Of a stretch of 64,000 nucleotides of DNA, positions 37,483 through 46,481 are shown one piece after another (the first letter of the stretch is position 1; the number at the start of each line of letters is the position of its first letter). Source of the stretch: Campylobacter lari. Its GTDB lineage: Bacteria > Campylobacterota > Campylobacteria > Campylobacterales > Campylobacteraceae. The notes beneath the pieces are model-generated. The model saw only the letters and a list, made by a program, of their open reading frames with translations, did not search any database and was not told the DNA's origin. Where the stretch lies: NCBI RefSeq assembly GCF_004357905.1, contig NZ_SMTT01000004.1, positions 62,001 through 126,000 on the forward strand, in the 5' to 3' direction. Both the position numbers and the translations under genes were made by a program.

Positions 37483-37931
37483 TACTCATCAAAAATCACA
37501 TCGCTAGTGTCAAAACCTCTTTGTTTGGCTATTTCAAGCAAAGAGGTTATTTGCTCTTTTGCTAAAATCTCTCTTGATAAAATCCAAAGATATTTTTTAT
37601 CAGGACTACCTACGATAGAAACTTGATAATTTGTATCAATGTAAACAATCTCATAATTTGGCTTGTTAAAAACATTCATAAAAATACTAAATTTAACCGC
37701 TAAAGATCTTGGTGATTTTACCCTAGCTTTGCCATTTGCTTGAGAGATTTCTCCATTTTCTTTAGTGCATATATTTTTGACTTTGATTATAGGCGTAGAG
37801 CCTTCATACTCTAGCTCATATTCTGCCTTAGCACTTTTGCAAGTTTTTTGAAAAAATGCAGGTTTTCTAGCCATTTCTAACCATGTGCCCATGTATTTTT
37901 CTAAATTTATACCATCTAATAATTCTATCAT
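37479..37931 (-). CDS. Blc-like lipocalin
   Basis: A 150-residue lipocalin (Cj1547-like). The start MIELLDGINLEKYMGTWLEMARKPAFFQKTC holds the lipocalin GTW motif, and QVSIVGSPDKKYLWILSR matches the second conserved strand region with its Arg. No signal peptide or lipobox is present, unlike E. coli Blc, so it is cytoplasmic or exported otherwise. I take the start at 37931, which overlaps the stop of the HxlR gene (ATGA); the frame upstream reads into that gene. Ligand unknown. Confidence 0.82.
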   Translation of the reverse strand: MIELLDGINLEKYMGTWLEMARKPAFFQKTCKSAKAEYELEYEGSTPIIKVKNICTKENGEISQANGKARVKSPRSLAVKFSIFMNVFNKPNYEIVYIDTNYQVSIVGSPDKKYLWILSREILAKEQITSLLEIAKQRGFDTSDVIFDEY

Positions 37932-38257
37932 TTTTCTTCCTTTTGATTTGCCTCGCCCCAATCACACATCGCTTGTAAAATAGGAATTAAACTTTGACCT
38001 TTTTTAGCAAGACGGTATTCTACTTTTGGAGGGATTTGTGGGTATTCTTTACGCGTGATTAAATCATCATTTTCAAGCTCTCTTAAAGTATGTGTTAAAG
38101 TCTTAAAAGAAATATTACCAAGATATCTTTTAAGTTCATTATATCTTACTACTTCATAGCGAAATAAACAGTACAAAACGCTCATCTTATACTTTCCCGA
38201 AATCAAAGATAAAGTATAATTAAATCCGCATTCCGTAAAATCGCACTTTTCTTCCAT
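37928..38257 (-). CDS. HxlR-family transcriptional regulator
   Basis: A 109-residue winged-helix regulator (Cj1546-like). The HxlR pattern is clear: CDFTECGFNYTLSLISGKYKMSVLYCL at the N-terminus, then ISFKTLTHTLRELENDDLI and the wing VEYRLAKKGQSL. Family members often sense aldehydes, quinones or redox state through the N-terminal Cys; two Cys (residues 5 and 10) are present. It is coupled to the lipocalin gene. The alcohol dehydrogenase and quinone reductase nearby are possible targets. Confidence 0.87.
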   Translation of the reverse strand: MEEKCDFTECGFNYTLSLISGKYKMSVLYCLFRYEVVRYNELKRYLGNISFKTLTHTLRELENDDLITRKEYPQIPPKVEYRLAKKGQSLIPILQAMCDWGEANQKEEK

Positions 38258-38338
38258 ATACTTTCCTTTTATATAGCATCATGCTTTTTTATATTATAAT
38301 CCAAAATCATTTTTTATCAAAATGAAAACAAATTAAAA

Positions 38339-38455
38339 ATGGTTTCGATGTATTTCATCACAAATCTTATCATTGCTGCTATTGTTGGTGGGGCATGCAG
38401 GGCTGCGCTTCATTTATGGAAAAAGAAAAAAGAAAAAGATAGTAGTGAAAAATAA
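38339..38455 (+). CDS. possible 38-residue single-helix membrane protein
   Basis: ATG to TAA encoding MVSMYFITNLIIAAIVGGAC, then RAALHLWKKKKEKDSSEK. One hydrophobic helix with a Gly-Gly-Ala-Cys, followed by a strongly basic tail, is a credible small membrane protein. A TATAAT lies at 38295-38300, but there is no clear ribosome site before either ATG (38339 or 38348). Its stop overlaps the hairpin at 38455. It is alone on the plus strand between two minus-strand operons. Confidence 0.35.
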   Translation: MVSMYFITNLIIAAIVGGACRAALHLWKKKKEKDSSEK

Positions 38456-38481
38456 TATGTGAAGCAAAATGCTTCACATAT
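38455..38481 (-). terminator. terminator after the GMC oxidoreductase gene
   Basis: ATATGTGAAGCA, loop of 3, TGCTTCACATAT: a perfect 12-base stem. On the minus strand it is followed by TATTTTT, so it ends the dehydrogenase transcript; on the plus strand no T-run follows. Confidence 0.75.
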
Positions 38482-38483
38482 AT

Positions 38484-40205
38484 CTATACTAATTGTCTAT
38501 CATTTTTATGATATTTTAAAATACCCTCTGCACAACGATAAGCCAAAGCTCCAACTGTATCAGTAGGATTATATCCGCTATTGTGCTGAAAATTTCCTGC
38601 ACCCACAACAAAAAGATTATCCATATCCCAATGTTGCAAATAAGTATTAACAACACTTGTTCGAGGATCAGCACCCATAGTAGTTCCACCCGTATTATGT
38701 GTAGATTGATAAGGCACAATACTATAATCTTTTAAATAAGTTCCTTTTTTAATTGATCTCACTCCTTGCATTTTTTTAGCTACTTCAGCTGTTTTATCTG
38801 TTATAAATTTATGCAAAGCGCGATCTTGATCTGTAAAATTATAAGTAAGTCTTACGAGTGGCGTTCCAAAAGCATCTTTATAGGTTGGATCTAAACTCAA
38901 ATAGTTACTTTTATGTGGTAAAGATGCGCCTTGCCCTCCCACTGTAATGGCTCTTGTAAAATTATAGTTTAAAGCTTTTTTAAATTCAGCTCCCCAACTT
39001 GGAGTTCCTTTTGGCAGAGGAGCTGATTGGATAGGGCGATTTCCAAGTTGCACACTATAAATCATAGCTCCGTGTAAAAACTTCTCTTTTGAGTGATCAA
39101 AATTATCCCCATTATAATCATCGCAAGTTGTACCCAAAGCACCTGAACCCATATATGTATTAAATTGCTCATCAAAAAATGCTGTTGTTCCCATATTGAT
39201 TTGATAACAATAGTTTTTACCTAAAGTACCTTTGCCTGTATTTGGATCGTATTGCTCACCTATACCACTTACCATTAAAAGCTTAGCATTGTTAAACATA
39301 TAGCTTGTAAGCACTACAATATCTGCTGGCTGAATATACTCTTTCATAGTTCTAGTATCTACAAACCTAACTCCTGTAGCTTTGCCATCTTTTTTTAGTA
39401 TTTCTATAACATTACTATGAGTTCTTATAGTATATTTTCCTGTACTCATGGCTTTAGGTATGACAGTATTAATAGGACTAGCCTTAGCACCATACTCACA
39501 ACCAAAACGCTCACAATAAGCACAATATTGACATGGGGCTAGATCTTGACCATCTGGATTAGTATAACCGCCTTTTGAATTAGCCGCAGGTAATCTAAAT
39601 GGATGTAATTTCATTTCTTTTGCAGCTTTTTCGAAGCGTTTAAGCATTTTAGTATTTTCTAAAGGTTCTTGCGGATAAGGACTTGATCTAAACAAACCCA
39701 TTTTTTCAGCAAGTGGGTTTTCTTCTCCACAAATTCCACAGGTTTTTTCAAACTTATCATAATAAGGTTCCATATCTTTATAGGTTAAACCCCAATCTTG
39801 CAAGGTATAATCATTACCTAATTTATTACCATATCTTTCAAAACTTTTTGTTTTAATCTCAAAATCATAAGGTAAAAATCTAAAGGTCCAACCATTCCAA
39901 TGCACCCCTGCACCACCAACATTACTTCCAAGTAAAAAAGATCCCATTTTTCTATATGGTAAAGCTAAACCATTGACATTATGGCGAAAAGTTACTGTAT
40001 CTTTTGAGCAATCTTGCATTAAACCATAGTTAATACCATATCTCCACTCATCGTGAATCATTGCAAAATTTTCCGTAGTTTGCATCATACCACGCTCTAA
40101 GCTCAAGACAGTCAATCCAGCTTTGGTAAGTTCTGCTGCAACTATACCACCTGTCCAACCAGCTCCTACTGTTACCACATCTACTTTTTTTAATACTTCT
40201 ACCAT
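38484..40205 (-). CDS. GMC oxidoreductase, gluconate 2-dehydrogenase-like large subunit
   Basis: A 573-residue flavoprotein (Cj0415-like). The FAD Rossmann motif VVTVGAGWTGGIVAAELTKAGL is at residues 9-30, GSNVGGAGVHWNGWTFRF is the GMC region, and the C-terminus has THNTGGTTMGADP and NPTDTVGALAYR with the catalytic His/Asn. It has no signal of its own and is likely carried out by the Tat-signal partner encoded 3 bases upstream. In C. jejuni the pair acts as a periplasmic gluconate dehydrogenase feeding respiration; other sugar acids or alcohols are possible. No cytochrome c subunit gene is adjacent. Confidence 0.88.
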   Translation of the reverse strand: MVEVLKKVDVVTVGAGWTGGIVAAELTKAGLTVLSLERGMMQTTENFAMIHDEWRYGINYGLMQDCSKDTVTFRHNVNGLALPYRKMGSFLLGSNVGGAGVHWNGWTFRFLPYDFEIKTKSFERYGNKLGNDYTLQDWGLTYKDMEPYYDKFEKTCGICGEENPLAEKMGLFRSSPYPQEPLENTKMLKRFEKAAKEMKLHPFRLPAANSKGGYTNPDGQDLAPCQYCAYCERFGCEYGAKASPINTVIPKAMSTGKYTIRTHSNVIEILKKDGKATGVRFVDTRTMKEYIQPADIVVLTSYMFNNAKLLMVSGIGEQYDPNTGKGTLGKNYCYQINMGTTAFFDEQFNTYMGSGALGTTCDDYNGDNFDHSKEKFLHGAMIYSVQLGNRPIQSAPLPKGTPSWGAEFKKALNYNFTRAITVGGQGASLPHKSNYLSLDPTYKDAFGTPLVRLTYNFTDQDRALHKFITDKTAEVAKKMQGVRSIKKGTYLKDYSIVPYQSTHNTGGTTMGADPRTSVVNTYLQHWDMDNLFVVGAGNFQHNSGYNPTDTVGALAYRCAEGILKYHKNDRQLV

Positions 40206-40208
40206 AAT

Positions 40209-40937
40209 TCATCCCTCCATATCAGCTAAGCTCATAGGCTCTATGTCAAAAAACTCATCACTTGCAATTTTATCAATATAACTCATTTGAGCACCAGGAT
40301 ATTGCATCATTCTCCATCCATTTTTATTATCATTACCACCATAAATTGGATCAGACAAAACTCCAGCTATTGTCATATCCCTTAAAAGAGTAAAAAATTC
40401 AGAAGATTTAAATCCTATGAAATCGATTTTATTTTTTTCTAAATCAACTAAAATTTTATCCTGCTCAACTCCTTTTAAAGATGAAAAAGTTTTTTTATAA
40501 CGCTTTTGAGATATTATTTCCAAAGCTTTAACACCCTCTAAAAAAATCTCATTACGCTTCATTGGGGTTTGATAACCTTGCTCAGCAATTCCTTCTATAA
40601 ATGGTCCTTGTAAGTATTCTCTATCATTATAACCATAAGCTGAAGCTAATTGATTATCAATAAAATAAGGTACGCCTAAGCCTATAGCACCATCACCTTG
40701 CTCATCTTTTGGATAAATTCTCTCACATGCTGCACTTAGATTATCAAAATCGGTCTGCACTTGAAAAAACATTTTTCCTCTTATTTTATTTGAACCTCCT
40801 TGTGTTTTCTTATGCGCATGAGTTAATTCTGCAGCATGCAATATAGCTCCACCACTCATAGTACTAGCAGCAACCACGCCGCCACCTAAAAGACTTAATT
40901 TAAAAAAATTTCTACGATCAATGACATTATCTTGCAT
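40209..40937 (-). CDS. gluconate 2-dehydrogenase subunit 3 family protein (Tat signal)
   Basis: A 242-residue partner of the GMC dehydrogenase (Cj0414-like). It opens with a Tat signal, DRRNFFKLSLLGGGVVAAS. The body matches the subunit 3 family: IYPKDEQGDGAIGLGVPYFIDNQL, FFTLLRDMTIAGVLSDPIYGGNDNKNGWRMMQYPG. It lies 3 bases before the large subunit gene. The family is thought to guide export and assembly of the catalytic subunit. GGAGGA precedes the ATG. Confidence 0.88.
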   Translation of the reverse strand: MQDNVIDRRNFFKLSLLGGGVVAASTMSGGAILHAAELTHAHKKTQGGSNKIRGKMFFQVQTDFDNLSAACERIYPKDEQGDGAIGLGVPYFIDNQLASAYGYNDREYLQGPFIEGIAEQGYQTPMKRNEIFLEGVKALEIISQKRYKKTFSSLKGVEQDKILVDLEKNKIDFIGFKSSEFFTLLRDMTIAGVLSDPIYGGNDNKNGWRMMQYPGAQMSYIDKIASDEFFDIEPMSLADMEG

Positions 40938-41140
40938 ATCTTCCTCCTTTTTATTGACAATATCAAATCATATCAATTCTATTCCTTGATTTTTTAATAT
41001 AGTCTTAAATAAAAAAAATAATACTATTTTTGTATTATTTTAAAAAAATCAATCATAAAAAGTAACATATTTGTTTTAAACTTTCTTATAATATAGTATC
41101 TTACATAAACTTCGGCATTGAAATATAGTTATAGTTAAAT

Positions 41141-41146
41141 TATAAT
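41141..41146 (+). promoter_or_regulatory. -10 box for the quinone reductase gene
   Basis: TATAAT 26 bases before the ATG at 41172, with AAAGGA as ribosome site. A second TATAAT is near 41091. The 234 bases between the divergent genes (40938-41171) hold promoters for both directions and nothing else I can name. Confidence 0.5.
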
Positions 41147-41171
41147 TTTAAAAAACATAAAAAGGAAAAAT

Positions 41172-41756
41172 ATGCAAAAAGTATTATTATTAAATGGTGC
41201 AAAAGAATTTGGACACTCCAAAGGAAGACTAAACACAAGCTTGCATGAGCTTGCACTTAAGACTTTACAAGAACTTGGTTTACAAACCCAACAAACACAC
41301 ATAGATCAAGGCTATAACACAAACGATGAGGTAGAAAAAATTCTAAATGCTGATGTTTTGATTTGGCAAATGCCTGGTTGGTGGATGGGAGAGCCTTGGA
41401 TAGTGAAAAAATACATTGACGATGTTTTCACAGCAGGACATGGAGTATTTTATAAAAACGATGGTAGAAGTCATAATGAACCTACTAAGAATTATGGCAC
41501 AGGTGGGCTTTTAAAAAATAAAAAATACATGCTTTCGCTAACTTGGAATGCTCCAATGCAAGCTTTTGATGATGAGAATGAATTCTTTAATGGAGCCGGA
41601 GTTGATGGAGTGTATTTACACTTTCACAAAGCACATGAGTTTTTAGGAATGAGTGCTTTGCCTACTTTCATAGCAAATGATGTAATCAAAAATCCTCAAG
41701 TACAAGAATATTTCACAAATTATAAAGCGCACTTAGAAAAAATTTTTAAAGCTTAG
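41172..41756 (+). CDS. mdaB: MdaB-like NAD(P)H quinone oxidoreductase
   Basis: A 194-residue flavodoxin-fold enzyme (Cj1545c-like) reducing quinones by two electrons and so limiting oxidative stress. MdaB features are KVLLLNGAKEFGHSKGRLN at the N-terminus, QMPGWWMGEPWIVKKYID near residue 75 and the GTGGLLKNKKYMLSLTWNAP flavin region. Its end overlaps the convergent dynamin-like gene by 11 bases. Confidence 0.9.
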   Translation: MQKVLLLNGAKEFGHSKGRLNTSLHELALKTLQELGLQTQQTHIDQGYNTNDEVEKILNADVLIWQMPGWWMGEPWIVKKYIDDVFTAGHGVFYKNDGRSHNEPTKNYGTGGLLKNKKYMLSLTWNAPMQAFDDENEFFNGAGVDGVYLHFHKAHEFLGMSALPTFIANDVIKNPQVQEYFTNYKAHLEKIFKA

Positions 41757-43563
41757 AAATTTGGGATTTGATGCTAGAAATCATTGATTTTTTAGCCTCA
41801 AATTCACTTTTTAAATTCAAAATAATCTGTCTTTTAGTCTCAATAAAATCAACAAAACTTTGCATATAATTTTTATAAATTTTTAAAACTACAGGCTTAT
41901 TTAAAAGCAAATCTTCAAATTCATATACATTAAGCTCGGTTAATACTCTTTGATGTACTTCACTTGCTTTAGGATGATACAAGCTAAACTCAGTGCTATC
42001 AAGCTCGTAAAATTCTTTACTTGCATTCATTTTAGTACTAAAAAATCCCAAAGTAAGTTTAGTAGCACTTTCATAATTTGCCAAAGCCTTTAGATTAAGC
42101 TTTTCTAAAAATAAATCAAGTTCAAGTTGGCTTTTAAACAATAATTGTTTAAAATCTTTTAAAAAAAGTTCTTCACTAGCACTAGCAAAGCTTCTAAAAC
42201 TAGCAAATTCTTTTTCACTTTCTAAGGCATTTTCTTTTTGTAAATTTGAAAATTGAGCCTTAAAAAGCAAAATTTGCTCTTCTAAATGAGTAAAAAATAA
42301 GGAAAAATCATCTTTAATTTGACTAAATTCTAAAGCGATTTCATTTTTTAATCTTTTAAATTCCTTATTCATTGCTTCAGAGTTATAAAACATAGCCAAA
42401 AATGCATCATCACTTGAAAGATATGGTGCTTTATAAGCAACTTTTTCATAAAGATTTTTCTTAAATAAACCCTTAGCTTCTTTATAATAACTACTATCTT
42501 TTTCTTTGATAAATTTTAAAATTTCTTGAGCAATTTTTTCTCCAACAAGTTTTAATTTATCTAAACAATTATGATTTAAAATTTTGATTTTTTGCTCTAG
42601 TTTGCTTGCTTTGAAAGTTTGCAAAACAGTATTAAATTTAAGCTCTAATTGCTCTAGCGCATTTTGAAACAAATCATATTGATTTGACAAAAGTTCACAT
42701 AAATTACTAAGTTTTTCTTTAATAAAATCTTTTTTAATGCACTCATAATCAAGTTTTTTTAAATACTCATAAAGTAAAGGTAAATTTGACTTTTGCAAAT
42801 CAAATTTTGCCTCTTTGCATGAAATTGCGATGATTTTTTCAAAATACTTATCAAAAACTAAATGTGCATAATTTAAAACATTTTCTAGCTCATCTTGACT
42901 TAACTTATCTTTTTGATTAAGTACACAAATTCCACCACGCTCTAAAAGCTTAGTATTTGCCTTTATGGCTTCTTCTTCACTTTTTTTGCCTGCATTATCA
43001 ATCAAACTAAGCCAAATAGCACTATGCATAAAAGAAAGCTCTTTAAAAGTAGTTAGCGTATCGGTGGTGTTTGCATTTAAACCCGGGGTATCTATAAGTG
43101 TGATATCTTTTAAAAGCTCAATAGGTGCAAAAAGGTGCAAACTTTTAGTTTCTTTTAGCTCATTTCTTTGATCGCTAAATTTAGAAAGTTCGTCTATATC
43201 AACAATCTCATCACTGCCATCTTCATATTCAACTCTTAAAAAATACTCCTTAGCATAGCGTAAAAAAGTGGGCTTAAAAGTCACTGGCACCACGCCTGTT
43301 GGCAGGCATTCTTTTTGTAAAATTAAATTTAAAAGCGTGGATTTACCACTGGAAAATTGCCCTATAATGGCCACATTAATGGCTCTTTTATAGCTAGCTA
43401 TAATCATTTCAAGATCTTTTAAAAACACATCATTTAAATGCAAACTTGGTTCTAAAAATGCATTCTTGATTGCTAAAATCTTTCCTTCAAAACTATCATC
43501 AAAGCTTTTACAATAAGCATTTTCATAAGCTTTTAAAAAATCATTAATCAAATCATTTTGCAT
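41746..43563 (-). CDS. dynamin-like GTPase (second of pair)
   Basis: A 605-residue bacterial dynamin-like protein (Cj0412-like). The GTPase motifs are IGQFSSGKSTLLN near residue 62, TFKPT as switch I, LIDTPGLNANTTD and NQKD. Long helical stalk and coiled regions follow, and a hydrophobic patch near ALANYESATKLTLGFFST may be the membrane tip. It overlaps the preceding dynamin-like gene by 11 bases. In C. jejuni the two products form an asymmetric assembly able to tether membranes, from published structural work. Confidence 0.87.
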   Translation of the reverse strand: MQNDLINDFLKAYENAYCKSFDDSFEGKILAIKNAFLEPSLHLNDVFLKDLEMIIASYKRAINVAIIGQFSSGKSTLLNLILQKECLPTGVVPVTFKPTFLRYAKEYFLRVEYEDGSDEIVDIDELSKFSDQRNELKETKSLHLFAPIELLKDITLIDTPGLNANTTDTLTTFKELSFMHSAIWLSLIDNAGKKSEEEAIKANTKLLERGGICVLNQKDKLSQDELENVLNYAHLVFDKYFEKIIAISCKEAKFDLQKSNLPLLYEYLKKLDYECIKKDFIKEKLSNLCELLSNQYDLFQNALEQLELKFNTVLQTFKASKLEQKIKILNHNCLDKLKLVGEKIAQEILKFIKEKDSSYYKEAKGLFKKNLYEKVAYKAPYLSSDDAFLAMFYNSEAMNKEFKRLKNEIALEFSQIKDDFSLFFTHLEEQILLFKAQFSNLQKENALESEKEFASFRSFASASEELFLKDFKQLLFKSQLELDLFLEKLNLKALANYESATKLTLGFFSTKMNASKEFYELDSTEFSLYHPKASEVHQRVLTELNVYEFEDLLLNKPVVLKIYKNYMQSFVDFIETKRQIILNLKSEFEAKKSMISSIKSQISKL

Positions 43564-45778
43564 TTAAAAGCTCCGTTTTTAAAGTCTTTAAACTTTGTAA
43601 TTTTGTATTGTTTTTTTCTAAAAACTCTTTGGAGTTTTGCTCGTTTTGTTCTATTTGCAAAATCAAGTCTTTTAAGTCTTTGATTTGCTCTTCTTGCTCT
43701 TTTTCATATAAATTCAAACTAAGCTCTAAATTAGTAAAAAATTCTTGATTATTTTTTAAATCTAGTGCGATTTTTTCTATATTAAATGTTTGTAATTTTT
43801 CTAAAATTTGATTTTCTAAAGAGCTTTCTAGTTTATAAATATCTTGCGTGGATTCTAAATTTTTTAAAAGTCCTGCTTTTAATGCCATAAAAAGATCATT
43901 GGTAAAAATGCTTTCTATTTTTGTTTCAACCTTACTTTTAAAATCATCACAATTTTGCTCTAAAATAGCTTTTAAAAAATCATATTTCACACTTAGTGTG
44001 GTTTTAAGCTCATTAACCTTATACTCACTTTGCTGTTTTAACTCTCTTAAAAGATCAAAAATTCCATCTTTTAAAGTCGTATCAATGATAATATTTAGTC
44101 TTTGAGTGTTGTTTTTGATTTTATTATTTTGATTATATTTTAACTCATCTATAAGTTTTTCTTTTAATTTTTTAGCTAGTAAATGCAAAAGTGTTAAAAT
44201 TTCTTGAGTATTTTCATCTTTTGTGTTAAAAATAGCACTTAGTTCTGCTTTTACTTGCATTAATTTTTCTTTTTTTGCTTTAAAATCGTTGATAATAGTT
44301 TGATTTTGCTTATCAAGCTCAAAGCTTTCATAATTTAGCATTTTATTAGAAAATTTAATTTTTTCTTCTATTTTTTCTAAATGTAATAATAATTCTTTTT
44401 TATAAGCACTTAGAGCAATTTTGTTTTTATCATATAAGCTTTTAGCTATAAGTTCTTCTAGTGTTAAAATATTACTTTGTTCTAAATTCCCACCTTTTTT
44501 TTGATAAAAATCATTAGCTAATTTTGAAGAAATACACACAAAATCTAAATTATTTAATAATTCTTGGCTAAGCTGCTTTTGTGCTAAATTTTCTTTGAGT
44601 CTATTTTTAGTATAGCTAATTACTTCTTGCAAGTCTTTTTGACTAAGCAAGTCAGCCTTAGTAAGCACAATTAAAAGCTTACTTACCCTTGAAGTTAACA
44701 AACATTCTATAATAAAATCACAATCTTTTTGACTAAGACTTTGAGAAGCATTCATAAGGTGGATTAAAAAGTCAGCCTTGCTTATATACGCTTTTGTTAA
44801 AAGTTCTCTTTGGATAATAACATCATCAAGTCCTGGAGTATCAACTATACAAACATTATCTTTTAAAAAATCAAGCGATGAAAAAAGTTCTATTTTTTTA
44901 ATAAGTGCTGAGATTTTGTTTTTTGCACTAGTGTAATTTTTTAATTCTTCAATTTTTATTTCTATATTTTTATTTTCTTTTTCAAGATATTCATTTAGAT
45001 TAAAATTTTGCTCTAATTGTTTTATAAGTTCTTGCATGTCTTGATTATCTTTAGAGCTTTTTAAAATATCTTGCCATTCTTCATCACTCCAAAAATATAT
45101 CTTAGCTTTTTGATCTTTGCCGTATTTTAAAACACTCAAATTTGCAGTTTCAGGCACATTAGATACACCTAAAAAATCTTTTTTTAAAAGCGCATTTAGC
45201 ATGCTTGATTTACCTGCATTTACCACACCCGTTACCGCGATAGAAAAATCAATATTACTAAATTTAACCAAAGCTTCTTGTAAGAGTTTTTGAGCTTTTT
45301 CATCCTCGCAAAGCTCTTGTAAGTTTTGATTAATGAGATCTAGTGTTTGATGTGAGTTTTTAACTTCTTGCTTGTAATCTTTTTGAATAACTTTTTGCCT
45401 AGATACAAAAGCACATATTAAAGTATTATTGGTGATTTTTTGAAGTTTTTCCAAAGCTTTTAAAAGCTCGTTTTTGTCTAAAATTCCCAAATTTAAAGCA
45501 TTAATAAAACAAACCTGTGCATACTGTATACCATAAAGATCTAAGCGTAAATTTAAACTTTTCATCAAATTTTTAAATTCATTTAAAGCGCTAAATCTTT
45601 CATAATTATCAAGATTAGTACTTAAAAGAATTGCTGCTTTTTGAGCATCAATTAAACTTTCATCAAAAAGTGTATTTGTATCAAGATAAACACTATGATT
45701 TTGCCAAATTTGTTTTAGTAAGGTTTTAAGTGCCCCCTTTTCTTGGGGGCTAGGATTATTTGTTTCTTTGAGCGACAA
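43553..45778 (-). CDS. dynamin-like GTPase (first of pair)
   Basis: A 741-residue dynamin-like protein (Cj0411-like). An N-terminal helical region of about 165 residues precedes the GTPase domain: [18 protein letters not shown], switch [18 protein letters not shown] and VLTKADL. Two long coiled-coil stretches follow. The frame starts at 45778, overlapping frdB by 23 bases, and its first codons contain a strong GC hairpin (45732-45750); a later start is possible. Position after frdCAB is as in C. jejuni. Role in membrane tethering or repair is inferred from the family. Confidence 0.85.
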   Translation of the reverse strand: MSLKETNNPSPQEKGALKTLLKQIWQNHSVYLDTNTLFDESLIDAQKAAILLSTNLDNYERFSALNEFKNLMKSLNLRLDLYGIQYAQVCFINALNLGILDKNELLKALEKLQKITNNTLICAFVSRQKVIQKDYKQEVKNSHQTLDLINQNLQELCEDEKAQKLLQEALVKFSNIDFSIAVTGVVNAGKSSMLNALLKKDFLGVSNVPETANLSVLKYGKDQKAKIYFWSDEEWQDILKSSKDNQDMQELIKQLEQNFNLNEYLEKENKNIEIKIEELKNYTSAKNKISALIKKIELFSSLDFLKDNVCIVDTPGLDDVIIQRELLTKAYISKADFLIHLMNASQSLSQKDCDFIIECLLTSRVSKLLIVLTKADLLSQKDLQEVISYTKNRLKENLAQKQLSQELLNNLDFVCISSKLANDFYQKKGGNLEQSNILTLEELIAKSLYDKNKIALSAYKKELLLHLEKIEEKIKFSNKMLNYESFELDKQNQTIINDFKAKKEKLMQVKAELSAIFNTKDENTQEILTLLHLLAKKLKEKLIDELKYNQNNKIKNNTQRLNIIIDTTLKDGIFDLLRELKQQSEYKVNELKTTLSVKYDFLKAILEQNCDDFKSKVETKIESIFTNDLFMALKAGLLKNLESTQDIYKLESSLENQILEKLQTFNIEKIALDLKNNQEFFTNLELSLNLYEKEQEEQIKDLKDLILQIEQNEQNSKEFLEKNNTKLQSLKTLKTELLNAK
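45732..45750 (-). promoter_or_regulatory. GC hairpin just after frdB
   Basis: GCCCCC, 7-base loop, GGGGGC: a 6-pair all-GC stem 6 bases beyond the frdB stop, inside codons 10-16 of the dynamin-like gene. No T-run follows on the minus strand, so it is more likely an mRNA-stabilising end or attenuator than a full terminator. Confidence 0.6.
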
Positions 45779-46481
45779 GCTGTCTTCTCATATAAGCAAT
45801 TTTACTTTGTAAAGGTAGTTCTTTTGGACAATTATCTTCACATGCAAGTAAAGACATACATCCAAATACACCATCATCATCGCCCACTAATTCATAAAAA
45901 TCCTCTATAGTTCTGTGATCATGTGGATCTTGTAAATATCTAGCTGTTCTTAAAAGCCCAGTAGCTGCGATAAAGTCAGGTCTCATCAACTTAGTCGCAC
46001 AAGAAGCAACACAAATTCCACACTCTATACAACGATCAAGTTCAAAAGTCTCATCAGCAACTTCTGGCTCAATACGCTCTTCAAGTTTAGAAATATCTGT
46101 TTCTTTTTCATTATGCACCCAGCTTTCAACGCGCTTACACATACCATCAAACCACTCACCTGTATTAACACTCAAATCTTTAATATGTCTAAATGCAGGC
46201 AAAGGCATAAGCTCTATAACGCCATCTGGATAGTCTTTTGTCAATGTTTTACAAGCAAGTTTTGGCTTACCATTGATCATCATAGCACAGCTTCCACAAA
46301 TCCCTGCTCTACATACAAAGTCAAAACTCAAATCCGCATCCATTTTTTCTCTGATTTGAGTTAAGCACACAAAAATCGTCATAAATGGAGTTTCTTCAAG
46401 CTCATAAGTAACAAAATGAGGCTTAGAAATTTTACTTAATGGATTATATTTAAATGCTCTTATTGTTAATTTTCTACTCAT
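45756..46481 (-). CDS. frdB: fumarate reductase iron-sulfur subunit
   Basis: FrdB passes electrons from the cytochrome b subunit to FrdA. The 241-residue protein has the [2Fe-2S] group [15 protein letters not shown], then [11 protein letters not shown] and [10 protein letters not shown] for the other two clusters. I take the ATG at 46481, six bases after GGAG; a TTG two codons upstream is the alternative. The enzyme reduces fumarate with menaquinol and also serves as succinate dehydrogenase in Campylobacter. Confidence 0.95.
   Translation of the reverse strand: MSRKLTIRAFKYNPLSKISKPHFVTYELEETPFMTIFVCLTQIREKMDADLSFDFVCRAGICGSCAMMINGKPKLACKTLTKDYPDGVIELMPLPAFRHIKDLSVNTGEWFDGMCKRVESWVHNEKETDISKLEERIEPEVADETFELDRCIECGICVASCATKLMRPDFIAATGLLRTARYLQDPHDHRTIEDFYELVGDDDGVFGCMSLLACEDNCPKELPLQSKIAYMRRQLVAQRNK

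Noticed and set aside
27135-38257. Prophage or integrated element
   Set aside because: No integrase, att repeats or phage structural genes are present, although a tRNA gene lies elsewhere in the window.
38339-38455. Toxin of a type I toxin-antitoxin pair
   Set aside because: One helix with a basic tail fits, but I see no ribosome site and no antisense promoter to support it.
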